Origin: an uncultured Acetatifactor sp.
GTDB taxonomy: Bacteria; Bacillota; Clostridia; Lachnospirales; Lachnospiraceae
Assembly (NCBI GenBank): GCA_934436245.1
Contig: CAKSAM010000064.1
Coordinates: 1 to 5,547, forward strand
DNA: 5,547 nt
Direction of reading: 5' to 3'
The notes below the pieces were generated by a model. The model was not told the DNA's origin, made no database searches, and saw only the letters and a list, made by a program, of their open reading frames with translations. This document shows positions 1-5,529 of this stretch, piece by piece. The position numbers and the translations under genes were made by a program. Within the stretch, counting starts at the first letter, position 1; each line of letters opens with the position of its first letter.

Positions 1-86
1 GCGATTTGTGCGCAAGCGCCCATCGCTGTCCTCACTATGCCTATGCGCGGCTCATTGCTCGCGTAACTTTCAATTTATCATACTTT
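1..86. other. GC-rich gene-free segment downstream of hom
   Basis: This is the stretch after the hom stop codon up to the window edge. It is visibly richer in GC than the other gaps and contains several small inverted repeats. On the minus strand, 63-46 can form a hairpin of CGCG pairing with CGCG, extended by two G-C pairs across a bulged A, with loop AATGA. No T-run follows on the minus strand, so it is not a standard terminator. GCGCAAGCGC (10-19) is another compact inverted repeat. I see no coding gene. A mini start (ATG at 23-21 minus, with GAGGA upstream) runs off the edge too soon to judge. It could be an intergenic repeat or the 3' end of a longer structured element. Confidence 0.3.
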
Positions 87-1373
87 TTAGTACACACGGA
101 TAATGCCGGAAATTTCCCTCACGACGGACATTCCCTCCATGATACGGATGGCATCATTAAAATGTCTCTCTTTTACGAGATCGGTGATGACCACGATCTC
201 GGCAATGCCGTCGTGGCTGCGCTTCTGTACCATCTGGGCGATGCTGACATCGTTGTTGCCAAGGACTCCTGCGATATTCGCCAGTGCCCCGGCGCGGTTC
301 TCCACCTGAAGCCGCAGGAAGAATCTGCTCTTCGTCTCTTCCACATCCAGCACCGGGAGCTTCTTATGGCTGTCACTGCCAATTTTGCCGCAGCTTCCGT
401 GGATAATATTACGCATCACATCAATGACATCTCCCAGTACCGCACTGGCAGTGGGCATCTGTCCGGCGCCCCGTCCCATGAACATGGCATCGTCGCAAGC
501 CTGACCATGAACAAATACGGCATTGAAGGAATCTCTGACTGTGGCAAGAGGATGGCTGTCAGGGATTAGTGTGGGATGTACTTTTACTTCAATTCCTTTA
601 CCCGTAAGCTTTGTAATACCCAATAGCTTGATCACATAACCGAATTCCTTTGCATACTGAATGTCCTCAGCAGTGATCTTCGTGATGCCTTCCGTATAGA
701 CCTGTGGGAATGTCACCCGGGAGCTGAAAGCGATGGATGCCATAATGGCGATCTTACGTCCTGCATCATAGCCTTCCACATCCGCTGTGGGATCTGCCTC
801 CGCATAGCCCAGTCTCGTAGCCATATCCAAAGCTTCCTGATAGTCCATACCTTCCTCGGACATTTTGGTCAAAATATAGTTGGTGGTGCCATTGACGATT
901 CCCATGATCTCCGTCAACTGACTTCCTGCCAGACTCTGACGCAAAGGTCGGATAATGGGAATTGCGCCTGCCACTGCCGCCTCAAACTGTAAGTCGCATT
1001 TATTCTCTGTAGCGATCTCGAATAACGGATCCCCGTATTCCGCCAGCAGATCCTTGTTGGCGGTGACCACCTGTTTTCCGACCTTCATGGCTTCTTCCAC
1101 ATAAGTTCTGGCCGGTTCTATACCACCCATGACTTCAATAACGATCTGGATTTCGGGATCTTGCAGAATTTCCTGCCAGCTGTCTGTGAACAGCTCCTGT
1201 GGGATTCCTTCTCTTACCTTGCCTGGATTCCGCACCAGGATCTTTTTGATCTCCAGCTGTGCTCCTGTCTTCAGGCAGATATCCTCTTCCTGCATCCCTG
1301 CCAGCTTGTACACGCCGCTTCCCACAGTTCCTGCTCCCAATAAAGCTGCATATATCTTACGGTTCTCGCCCAT
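87..1373 (-). CDS. hom: homoserine dehydrogenase with C-terminal ACT domain
   Basis: It catalyses NAD(P)H-dependent reduction of L-aspartate 4-semialdehyde to L-homoserine in the cytoplasm, the branch point to threonine and methionine. The 428-residue product has the usual length and order. There is a Rossmann motif GAGTVGSG (13-20), TANKDLLA (104-111), the substrate-site motif NGTTNYIL (161-168), and a catalytic segment with E192, D203 and K207 spaced exactly like yeast Hom6 E208/D219/K223. GRGAGQMPTASA follows at 300-311. An ACT domain spans about 352-425 (NRAGALANIAGVL), the usual site of threonine feedback inhibition in this family. I chose the ATG at 1373 because AGAGGAG lies 5 nt upstream and family members start just before the Rossmann motif. 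An in-frame TTG at 1424 would add 17 residues and is less likely. It has its own promoter and follows a terminator, so it begins a transcription unit. No thr or met partner is visible downstream. Confidence 0.97.
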   Translation of the reverse strand: MGENRKIYAALLGAGTVGSGVYKLAGMQEEDICLKTGAQLEIKKILVRNPGKVREGIPQELFTDSWQEILQDPEIQIVIEVMGGIEPARTYVEEAMKVGKQVVTANKDLLAEYGDPLFEIATENKCDLQFEAAVAGAIPIIRPLRQSLAGSQLTEIMGIVNGTTNYILTKMSEEGMDYQEALDMATRLGYAEADPTADVEGYDAGRKIAIMASIAFSSRVTFPQVYTEGITKITAEDIQYAKEFGYVIKLLGITKLTGKGIEVKVHPTLIPDSHPLATVRDSFNAVFVHGQACDDAMFMGRGAGQMPTASAVLGDVIDVMRNIIHGSCGKIGSDSHKKLPVLDVEETKSRFFLRLQVENRAGALANIAGVLGNNDVSIAQMVQKRSHDGIAEIVVITDLVKERHFNDAIRIMEGMSVVREISGIIRVY

Positions 1374-1378
1374 GATTT

Positions 1379-1385
1379 CTCCTCT
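1379..1385 (-). promoter_or_regulatory. hom ribosome binding site that decides the start
   Basis: AGAGGAG on the minus strand sits 5 nt before the ATG at 1373-1371. It favours this start over the in-frame TTG at 1424-1422, which has a weaker GGAAG four nucleotides upstream. Confidence 0.8.
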
Positions 1386-1468
1386 CATTCTGCCGTAACA
1401 CCTGACGATTTCTTCTGTTTCCAAGTATCTTCCTGCATCTTTGCAGTTTCCAAAAATAACTATGTCTC

Positions 1469-1496
1469 ATTATAACAAAAAACATTGATAACGCAA
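1469..1496 (-). promoter_or_regulatory. hom promoter with extended -10
   Basis: On the minus strand a perfect TATAAT (1474-1469) is preceded by TG and one base, giving TGTTATAAT, an extended -10. A weak -35 candidate, TTGCGT (1496-1491), lies 16 bp upstream; the extended -10 would compensate. Transcription should begin near 1462, leaving a leader of about 88 nt before the hom ATG. The leader holds a small perfect hairpin, CTGCA-AAGA-TGCAG (1446-1433), with no T-run. The -35 region abuts the T-tract of the preceding terminator, so the end of one transcript and the start of the next are packed together. Confidence 0.7.
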
Positions 1497-1523
1497 CAAA
1501 AACCGTCCTTATCAGACGGTTTT
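1494..1523 (-). terminator. intrinsic terminator of the PPK2 gene
   Basis: A perfect 9-bp stem is formed by AAAACCGTC (1499-1507) and GACGGTTTT (1515-1523) around a 7-nt loop. On the minus strand the stem runs into a T-rich tail, TTTTTGTTG. It lies about 45 nt beyond the PPK2 stop and directly ahead of the hom promoter. The plus-strand side also has TTTTG, so it could act in both directions, but no plus-strand gene approaches it. Confidence 0.85.
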
Positions 1524-1569
1524 GTTACATATTTTTCATGCTGAAACAGCTATTTTTATTCCAGTGCGC

Positions 1570-3039
1570 TTACCCCAGTGCCTTTTCCAGTTCCTCTATC
1601 ACGATCTTCAATGCTTTGATTCTGGCATATTTTTTATCTACGGATTCCAGGATGTGCCAGGGAGCATATTCCGTGCTGGTCTTTAGGAGCATTTCGTTCA
1701 CAGCGTCTTCGTACTGATCCCACTTGTCGCGGTTACGCCAGTCTTCGTCCGTGATCTTCCACTGCTTCTCCGGGGTATTCTGCCGCTCTGTGAAGCGTTC
1801 CAGCTGGGTATCCTTGTCGATCTGCACCCAGAACTTGATGATCACTGCACCCCACTGGGACAATTCCTTCTCGAACTCATTGATCTCGTTATAAGCCCGC
1901 TGCCAGTCGTTAGTATTGCAGAAGCCTTCCAGCCGTTCTACCATGACGCGTCCGTACCAGGTACGGTCGAAAATGGCAATATGTCCGGTCTTAGGAAGTC
2001 TCGTCCAGAATCGCCAGAGATAATGTCTCGCTTTCTCGTGGGGTTCCGGGCTGGCGATGGGATGTACCTCGTAGCCTCTGGGATCCAGCGCTCCTGCGAT
2101 CCGCTTGATATTGCCGCCCTTGCCTGCAGCATCCCAGCCCTCGTAGGCGATGACTACCGGAATCTTTTTCCGATACAGGCGGTAATGCAGGGCATTCAAC
2201 TTCTTCTGCAGATGCCGCAGTTCTTTCTTGTATTCTTCCTCGGAGATTTCCTTGTCCAGTTCCACCTCGGACAGCTTCGGCATCTTCACCAGTGGGAATA
2301 CATTCTGCAAAATAGGCACAGCAAGGCTCTCATTCTGCATGGCCACATGGATACCGCTGCATAATGTCTCCAACACCTGCAATTCCGCCCACTTTTTGTC
2401 CCCGGAGTCGATAATGTACCATGGAGCTACGGAAGCGTTAGTATCTGTGAGGTATTTATCGTAGACTTCCTCACATTTGTCATAATGCTTGTTCTGCCAC
2501 CAGTCGTTCTCGCCCACACGCCATGCGGTATCCTTGTTGCCTTCCAGCTCTTCCAGACGCTTTTTCTGTTCCTTTTTCCCAATCTGGAAAAAAAGCTTCA
2601 GCACCAGATAACCATTGTCCGTCAGCTGTCTTTCAAAACGTTTGATGCTCTCAATACGCTCCGCATACTGCTTATCCGTCAGTTCGCCCCGAAGTCTTCC
2701 CTTTGTCACCTCATCCATCCAGCCGGAATCCAGGAATTCGAACTTGCCGGCTTCCGGAATTTTTACAAAGTACCGATACAGGAAAGGCTTCCGCTTCTCT
2801 TCCTCCGTCGGTGCGGACATGGAAGCTACCTTGAAGAATCTGGGATCGATATTTTTAATAATTCCGCCGATAGTGCTGCCTTTGCCGGCTGCCCCCCAGC
2901 CCTCAATCAGCACCAGCACCGGGAGCTTATGCTCCTTGATCTGCATCTGGAGTCTCCCAAGCTCCTCCTGCGCTGCATCCAGTCGTTTATCCAGTTCCTC
3001 TTTGTCCGGCTTTGCCGCCGGGATCCACTGTTTCAGCAT
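1570..3039 (-). CDS. pap: polyphosphate:AMP phosphotransferase, two fused PPK2 domains
   Basis: It belongs to the PPK2 family (class II, tandem domains), which transfers phosphate from inorganic polyphosphate to AMP to make ADP in the cytoplasm. The 489 residues contain two related kinase-like domains, about 15-235 and 270-485. The second is canonical: P-loop GWDAAGKG (301-308), FDRTWYGR with VERLEGF (357-373) and APWHIL (459-464). The first keeps a P-loop, GWGAAGKG (47-54), but has G in place of the conserved D49, and its Walker B/lid region reads LDSGWMDE (103-110) instead of DR-WYGR. It still has the APWYII motif (205-210). I infer that the C-terminal domain carries catalysis and the N-terminal one is structural, as reported for two-domain family members. 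The start is ATG with AAAGGGTGG 7 nt upstream. The length is normal with no damage. The gene ends in its own terminator. It lies 67 nt after the DUF3791/DUF3990 cassette with no terminator between, so read-through from the cassette is possible. Confidence 0.93.
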   Translation of the reverse strand: MLKQWIPAAKPDKEELDKRLDAAQEELGRLQMQIKEHKLPVLVLIEGWGAAGKGSTIGGIIKNIDPRFFKVASMSAPTEEEKRKPFLYRYFVKIPEAGKFEFLDSGWMDEVTKGRLRGELTDKQYAERIESIKRFERQLTDNGYLVLKLFFQIGKKEQKKRLEELEGNKDTAWRVGENDWWQNKHYDKCEEVYDKYLTDTNASVAPWYIIDSGDKKWAELQVLETLCSGIHVAMQNESLAVPILQNVFPLVKMPKLSEVELDKEISEEEYKKELRHLQKKLNALHYRLYRKKIPVVIAYEGWDAAGKGGNIKRIAGALDPRGYEVHPIASPEPHEKARHYLWRFWTRLPKTGHIAIFDRTWYGRVMVERLEGFCNTNDWQRAYNEINEFEKELSQWGAVIIKFWVQIDKDTQLERFTERQNTPEKQWKITDEDWRNRDKWDQYEDAVNEMLLKTSTEYAPWHILESVDKKYARIKALKIVIEELEKALG

Positions 3040-3062
3040 ACTGTAACCACCCTTTCGTATAA

Positions 3063-3068
3063 ATTATA
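3063..3068 (-). promoter_or_regulatory. possible -10 element of the PPK2 gene
   Basis: TATAAT on the minus strand lies in the 67-nt gap before the PPK2 gene. No good -35 is visible at 16-18 bp. The predicted start, near 3056, would leave a leader of only about 17 nt, beginning right at the AAAGGGTGG ribosome binding site. It may be a weak promoter adding to read-through from the cassette, or a chance match in an AT-rich gap. Confidence 0.35.
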
Positions 3069-3106
3069 TGTTATTATCTGCATGTACCTGACACTATATA
3101 CATAAA

Positions 3107-3337
3107 TCACTTTCCATGGTATCCGGCATTTTTCTCAACATATTCCTGTTCCAGTTCCTCTGCCAGATAGGCATCACTCATACAGTGCATATCCGAAACA
3201 CCTTCACGGATCAGCTGATAGACCTGGGAATGATAAAAGAATTCCAAAGCCGCATCCAGAGAAAGTCCCTGCTGTTTAGCAAAGCATTCAATAACACGGC
3301 TATATTTTTTCTGAAGCAAAATCGGGTTCGCTGTCAT
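3107..3337 (-). CDS. DUF3791 family small protein (downstream copy)
   Basis: This 76-residue acidic protein has the look of the DUF3791 family, whose function is not established. Visible features are an N-terminal basic segment, a helix-rich centre (KKYSRVIECFAKQQGLSL), the family-like stretch EFFYHSQVYQLI (28-39), MHCMSDAYLAEELEQEY (50-66) and a hydrophilic tail. It has no signal peptide or membrane segment. Its ATG (3337-3335) overlaps the stop of the preceding DUF3990 gene as ATGA, with GAAGGGAG 9 nt upstream inside that gene. It is therefore the third member of a coupled cassette. It differs clearly from the upstream DUF3791 copy, so the two are paralogues rather than a recent duplication. 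If the cassette is toxin-antitoxin-like, this would be a candidate neutralising or adaptor partner; that role is inference. Confidence 0.8.
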   Translation of the reverse strand: MTANPILLQKKYSRVIECFAKQQGLSLDAALEFFYHSQVYQLIREGVSDMHCMSDAYLAEELEQEYVEKNAGYHGK

Positions 3338-3677
3338 AGCGTTTCACTCCCTTCAAAGCGCAACAGGGTCAGTGCTTTCTCTGTGCGAAAACAAATTTGC
3401 AGGTTCGGTTTTTCATACCGCAGGCGGTTGATAGCTTCCATTTTATCAATCAGCCCGTCAAAGAACAGCTCCACGGTATTAAACACCTTATCATTGGCAA
3501 CGCCACCCACAACAAGGTCATAATCTGTTGAATCTTTTCCGTTTCGGCAACTCAGAATGAAATCCAACCATTCTTCGGAATAGGAATCAAATTTCAGTGT
3601 TTTCAGTTCGTTTTCGAACGGGAATGAACCAGATCCGGCTTTGTAATCTCTAAAAAGGAACCGTGATAAAGGATCAT
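3334..3677 (-). pseudogene. broken DUF3990 gene (possible ADP-ribosyltransferase-like effector)
   Basis: The start and end of a DUF3990 protein are present but in different frames. From the ATG at 3677 the frame reads MILYHGSFLEITKPDLVHS and stops at 3605-3603 after 24 codons. The rest of the protein follows in the -1 frame from about 3618: ENELKTLKFDSYSEEW, then the conserved C-terminal block DYDLVVGGVANDKVFNTVEL and RLRYEKPNLQICFR, to the TGA at 3336-3334. From memory of the family, the segment between HSR and FxENEL, about 35-40 residues with the Phe-Gly-x-Gly-Phe-Tyr motif, is missing. The frame change implies a loss of 3n+1 nt. A TTG at 3567 opens a 77-codon frame, but it is an internal Leu of the family (EEWLDF), not a start. 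The gene is joined to both neighbours by ATGA overlaps, and AAAGGGGGGTGG precedes its ATG. DUF3990 starts with YHGS like many ADP-ribosyltransferase-fold proteins. I believe it has been placed near that superfamily, but I cannot confirm this here. Confidence 0.8.
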
Positions 3678-3913
3678 ACTTCCACCCCCCTTTCTTTCAT
3701 CACATCAAGGAGGTCATCAACGATATATTCCCGGCTCTGGGTATGCAGCACTTCATATTCCGGCACAATATAACCGTTCAGAATGTCACTCTGTTCAGTA
3801 AATGCCTGATAGACACGTTCTGCATTCACGCCCAGCTTTGCCGCTACATTTTCAATGCAAAATACAACAAACTCCAGCTCACTGGAATTTTTGATTTTTT
3901 CATCTGCCATCAT
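3674..3913 (-). CDS. DUF3791 family small protein (upstream copy, first cassette gene)
   Basis: This 79-residue protein matches my recollection of DUF3791: a polar start, then ELEFVVFCIENVAAKLGV (13-30), AERVYQAFTEQSDILNGYIVP, YEVLHTQ and a terminal segment EYIVDDLLDVMKERGV. The pattern is of short amphipathic helices with no membrane segment, typical of small adaptor or antitoxin-like proteins. No biochemical role is established for the family as far as I know. The start is ATG at 3913, with a consensus AAGGAGG 8 nt upstream; the second Met (3910) is also possible. The TGA stop overlaps the ATG of the DUF3990 gene as ATGA, implying translational coupling. It leads the three-gene cassette and is probably driven by the TATAAT about 45 nt upstream. 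Confidence 0.82.
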   Translation of the reverse strand: MMADEKIKNSSELEFVVFCIENVAAKLGVNAERVYQAFTEQSDILNGYIVPEYEVLHTQSREYIVDDLLDVMKERGVEV

Positions 3914-3921
3914 ATGCCAAT

Positions 3922-3928
3922 CCTCCTT
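3922..3928 (-). promoter_or_regulatory. strong ribosome binding site of the DUF3791 cassette
   Basis: AAGGAGG on the minus strand, a full anti-Shine-Dalgarno match, sits 8 nt before the first Met of the leading DUF3791 gene. It marks that gene as the translation entry point of the coupled cassette. Confidence 0.75.
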
Positions 3929-3957
3929 ATCTTATTTTTGCCAATACATCCCGGAAC

Positions 3958-4000
3958 ATTATATAATTCCTTTCCACACCATCATCCGGATTCATGGAAA
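3958..4000 (-). promoter_or_regulatory. cassette promoter with operator-like palindromes
   Basis: On the minus strand TATAAT (3963-3958) lies inside the perfect 10-bp palindrome ATTATATAAT. Transcription would start near 3951, leaving a leader of about 38 nt before the first DUF3791 gene. No good -35 is visible. Immediately upstream is an inverted repeat TTTCCA (3971-3976) / TGGAAA (3995-4000), and between its arms the 8-bp palindrome ATCCGGAT (3984-3991). Palindromes over and just upstream of the -10 would suit a repressor or activator site, for example autoregulation by a cassette protein. A second TATAAT on the same strand (4074-4069) could be an alternative start. Confidence 0.4.
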
Positions 4001-4164
4001 TCCGACTTATTTTCTCCTGTCTTACCTCATCTAAAATAGTAATTTATATACAAATAGCTTATCATGAAATTATACTTTAAACAACCAAATACGCCACAAA
4101 TAAAACTGCATTTCTGCGATATTGCATTATGATATATATGAAATATTTTCTCCAGGTATAAGTA

Positions 4165-5190
4165 TTATTTACCCATCCTGTCCTTGATATTATCGTAGAT
4201 CTCCCGGGTCTGCGCATCGTTTGTACCGTTTATAATAACGGAGCCTCCGTCTACTGTCATGACTACATAAGTATCACAGTCGTTATGGGTATAGCGGATG
4301 TAATCTCCATGGATTTCATCGCGAAAATGTCCCATGGAGTATTTCAGGTTGCCAAAACCGTTCGTCCGGATTGTATTCGTATCCCGGAACATATTCTCCT
4401 CGCAAGCAATGCTGTCGATAGCGTCATATTTCACTGTGTAATCCTGCCAACCCTCCGCCTGAACAGTAAATTCATTTTCTCCGTAACAGATCTCGATTTT
4501 TCCCGTATATAGCGTCCATACCGTAAATAGCAAACACACGAGCATTATGAACACATAGACTGCAACTACTTTATGATTGTAGTGTACTTCCAGCCCTTTT
4601 CCGGTGCGCAGCTTCTTTTTATAATAGAGATAAGAATACAGGATGCTGCCAAAAGCTGCTGCCGCGATAGCGACAATAAACAGAAATAATGCGGCCATGC
4701 TGTCGCTGAACAGTCCGCAGATCATGCTCAATAGTCCTGCTGCCACCCATATTTTCCCACTGAATCGGTGCGTGGCATTCCAGTTCTCCTCATCCTGCAA
4801 TGCCCATACGACGCGGATGCCGATGGTGCGGTTCGGTTTCACCTTGGGCAGATAATTGCCCACAATAACAAATAGCAATCCCATTCCGACATACAAAATC
4901 ACCATGAGCAGATTCTCTTTCGTTACACCCATATCGATCCATCTGGCGATGCCGTTATAGAGCAATGTCATTCCCGGCACGATCCACGTAACCATTCTTA
5001 TGACCTTGTCACTCTGCTGCCTGTTTCTGTTGTCGTAAAAAGTTACTGCAATTGCTATCACATAAGTCACTGCAAAAGTGCCGTTTATCCACAGACTGTT
5101 CTCACAGGTATATCCCAATATAATGCCCACGCACATAACAAATGCCGAGCAGATCAGCCTGCCTTTATTTTTCTGTATCATTTCCTTCAT
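4165..5190 (-). CDS. SdpI-family membrane protein with C-terminal PH-like domain
   Basis: This 341-residue integral membrane protein is related to SdpI, the immunity protein and signal receptor for the SdpC killing factor of Bacillus subtilis. Candidate membrane segments are about 12-28, 37-52, 66-80, 93-112, 147-161, 166-188 and 208-228. The SdpI signature spans 111-148: GNYLPKVKPNRTIGIRVVWAL, then WNATHRFSGKIW. After the last membrane segment, residues 231-338 form a beta-rich soluble domain (IEICYGENEFTV, YDAIDSI, YVVMTVDGGSVIINGTN, ending in a helix). I read it as a bacterial PH-like domain, as seen in other SdpI-PH fusions. The start is ATG at 5190, with AAAGGAG 9 nt upstream. It overlaps the end of the ArsR-type gene by 26 nt, so the two should be co-translated. 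No sdpC-like toxin gene is visible in the window, so protection against an external or distant factor, or general envelope stress, are both open. Confidence 0.85.
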   Translation of the reverse strand: MKEMIQKNKGRLICSAFVMCVGIILGYTCENSLWINGTFAVTYVIAIAVTFYDNRNRQQSDKVIRMVTWIVPGMTLLYNGIARWIDMGVTKENLLMVILYVGMGLLFVIVGNYLPKVKPNRTIGIRVVWALQDEENWNATHRFSGKIWVAAGLLSMICGLFSDSMAALFLFIVAIAAAAFGSILYSYLYYKKKLRTGKGLEVHYNHKVVAVYVFIMLVCLLFTVWTLYTGKIEICYGENEFTVQAEGWQDYTVKYDAIDSIACEENMFRDTNTIRTNGFGNLKYSMGHFRDEIHGDYIRYTHNDCDTYVVMTVDGGSVIINGTNDAQTREIYDNIKDRMGK

Positions 5191-5458
5191 TATCTGATGC
5201 TCCTTTCAAATCTGTGATCCATAACATGATCTCTTCCAGCACGGAAGTATTCAGTTCATAATAAATAAACTTTCCCTCCCGTTTGTCCCTGATCAGGTCG
5301 GCCTCCTTTAACACCGACAAATGCCTTGATATGGAAGCCCCCGTCACCGAAAAATGTTCGCAGATCTCTCCCGCCGACAATCGACCGTTTTTCAGAAGAT
5401 TTAGTATTTCACGCCTTATAGGATCCGCCAGCGCTTTCAATGTATCTTGTATGCCCAA
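5165..5458 (-). CDS. ArsR/SdpR-type winged-helix repressor
   Basis: A 97-residue DNA-binding protein of the ArsR family, closest in character to SdpR, which represses its own sdpRI operon. Visible features are the N-terminal ALADPIRREIL (9-19), the helix-turn-helix SAGEICEHF-SVTGASISRHLSVLKEADLI (28-56) and the wing DKREGKFIYYEL (58-69). It lacks the ELCVCDL-type metal-binding motif; there is only a single Cys in the helix-turn-helix (C33), so metal sensing is unlikely. I chose the TTG at 5458 because it begins one residue before the family's usual GIQDTLKALADP start. GAGGA lies about 12 nt upstream, slightly far. A longer frame from the TTG at 5512 would add 18 residues that read through promoter-like sequence. 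It overlaps the following sdpI-like gene, so repressor and membrane protein form one operon. In the Bacillus model the membrane partner sequesters the repressor when the signal is bound; applying that here is inference. Confidence 0.87.
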   Translation of the reverse strand: MGIQDTLKALADPIRREILNLLKNGRLSAGEICEHFSVTGASISRHLSVLKEADLIRDKREGKFIYYELNTSVLEEIMLWITDLKGASDNEGNDTEK

Positions 5459-5477
5459 AAATAAATCACATCCTCGT

Positions 5478-5500
5478 ATTATAAAGTAGTAGTGTTTATA
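5478..5500 (-). promoter_or_regulatory. promoter region of the arsR-sdpI-like operon
   Basis: Two -10-like hexamers lie on the minus strand: TATAAT (5483-5478) and TATAAA (5500-5495). The first matches consensus better, but its start, near 5471, would fall inside the GAGGA ribosome binding site (5475-5471). The second would leave a leader of about 30 nt including it. Neither has a good -35. The inverted repeat GACC/GGTC (5501-5516) lies directly upstream and could be the repressor's operator. Confidence 0.4.
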
Positions 5501-5529
5501 GACCCTCTCCAAGGTCTGTATGCTATACT
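5499..5529 (+). promoter_or_regulatory. possible MerR-type promoter for an off-window plus-strand gene
   Basis: On the plus strand TAGACC (5499-5504) and TATACT (5524-5529) are separated by 19 bp. An inverted repeat GACC-8nt-GGTC (5501-5516) starts within the -35 and fills much of the spacer. A palindrome GTATGCTATAC (5518-5528) covers the -10. A 19-20 bp spacer containing a dyad is the hallmark of promoters controlled by MerR-family activators. Such a promoter would drive a gene starting beyond 5547. The same repeats could instead serve the divergent arsR-type operon. Confidence 0.3.

Noticed and set aside
1..23. Start of a further minus-strand gene at ATG 23-21 after GAGGA
   Set aside because: Only seven codons fit before the edge, they match nothing I know, and they lie in the structured GC-rich segment.
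6..569. Plus-strand open frame of 187 codons
   Set aside because: It lies antisense to the well-supported hom gene, has no ribosome binding site, and its product has no recognisable family character. Only its first 80 bases are outside hom.
1374..1424. Longer hom start at TTG 1424
   Set aside because: It would add 17 residues ahead of the Rossmann motif that the family lacks. The ATG at 1373 has a better ribosome binding site.
3082..3103. Inverted repeat ATGTA/TACAT between the cassette and the PPK2 gene
   Set aside because: The 5-bp arms with a 12-nt loop in an AT-rich gap and no T-run are probably chance, and do not make a terminator.
2485..3105. Plus-strand open frame of 206 codons opposite the PPK2 gene
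   Set aside because: It mirrors a highly conserved kinase-like gene codon for codon. Its translation is low-complexity Leu/Phe-rich, as expected of an antisense shadow.
3334..3567. Separate 77-residue protein starting at TTG 3567
   Set aside because: The TTG encodes an internal Leu of the DUF3990 family, homologous coding sequence continues upstream in the same frame, and no ribosome binding site precedes it.
3603..3620. Programmed -1 frameshift joining the two parts of the DUF3990 gene
   Set aside because: The local sequence (TCG AAA ACG AAC TGA) is not a good slippery heptamer. A shift would still leave the product without the central family segment.
4095..4135. Terminator after the SdpI-like gene
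   Set aside because: The best minus-strand hairpin is GCA-GAAA-TGC or a wide TGCA/TGCA pair before TTTTATTTG. Both are too weak to call.
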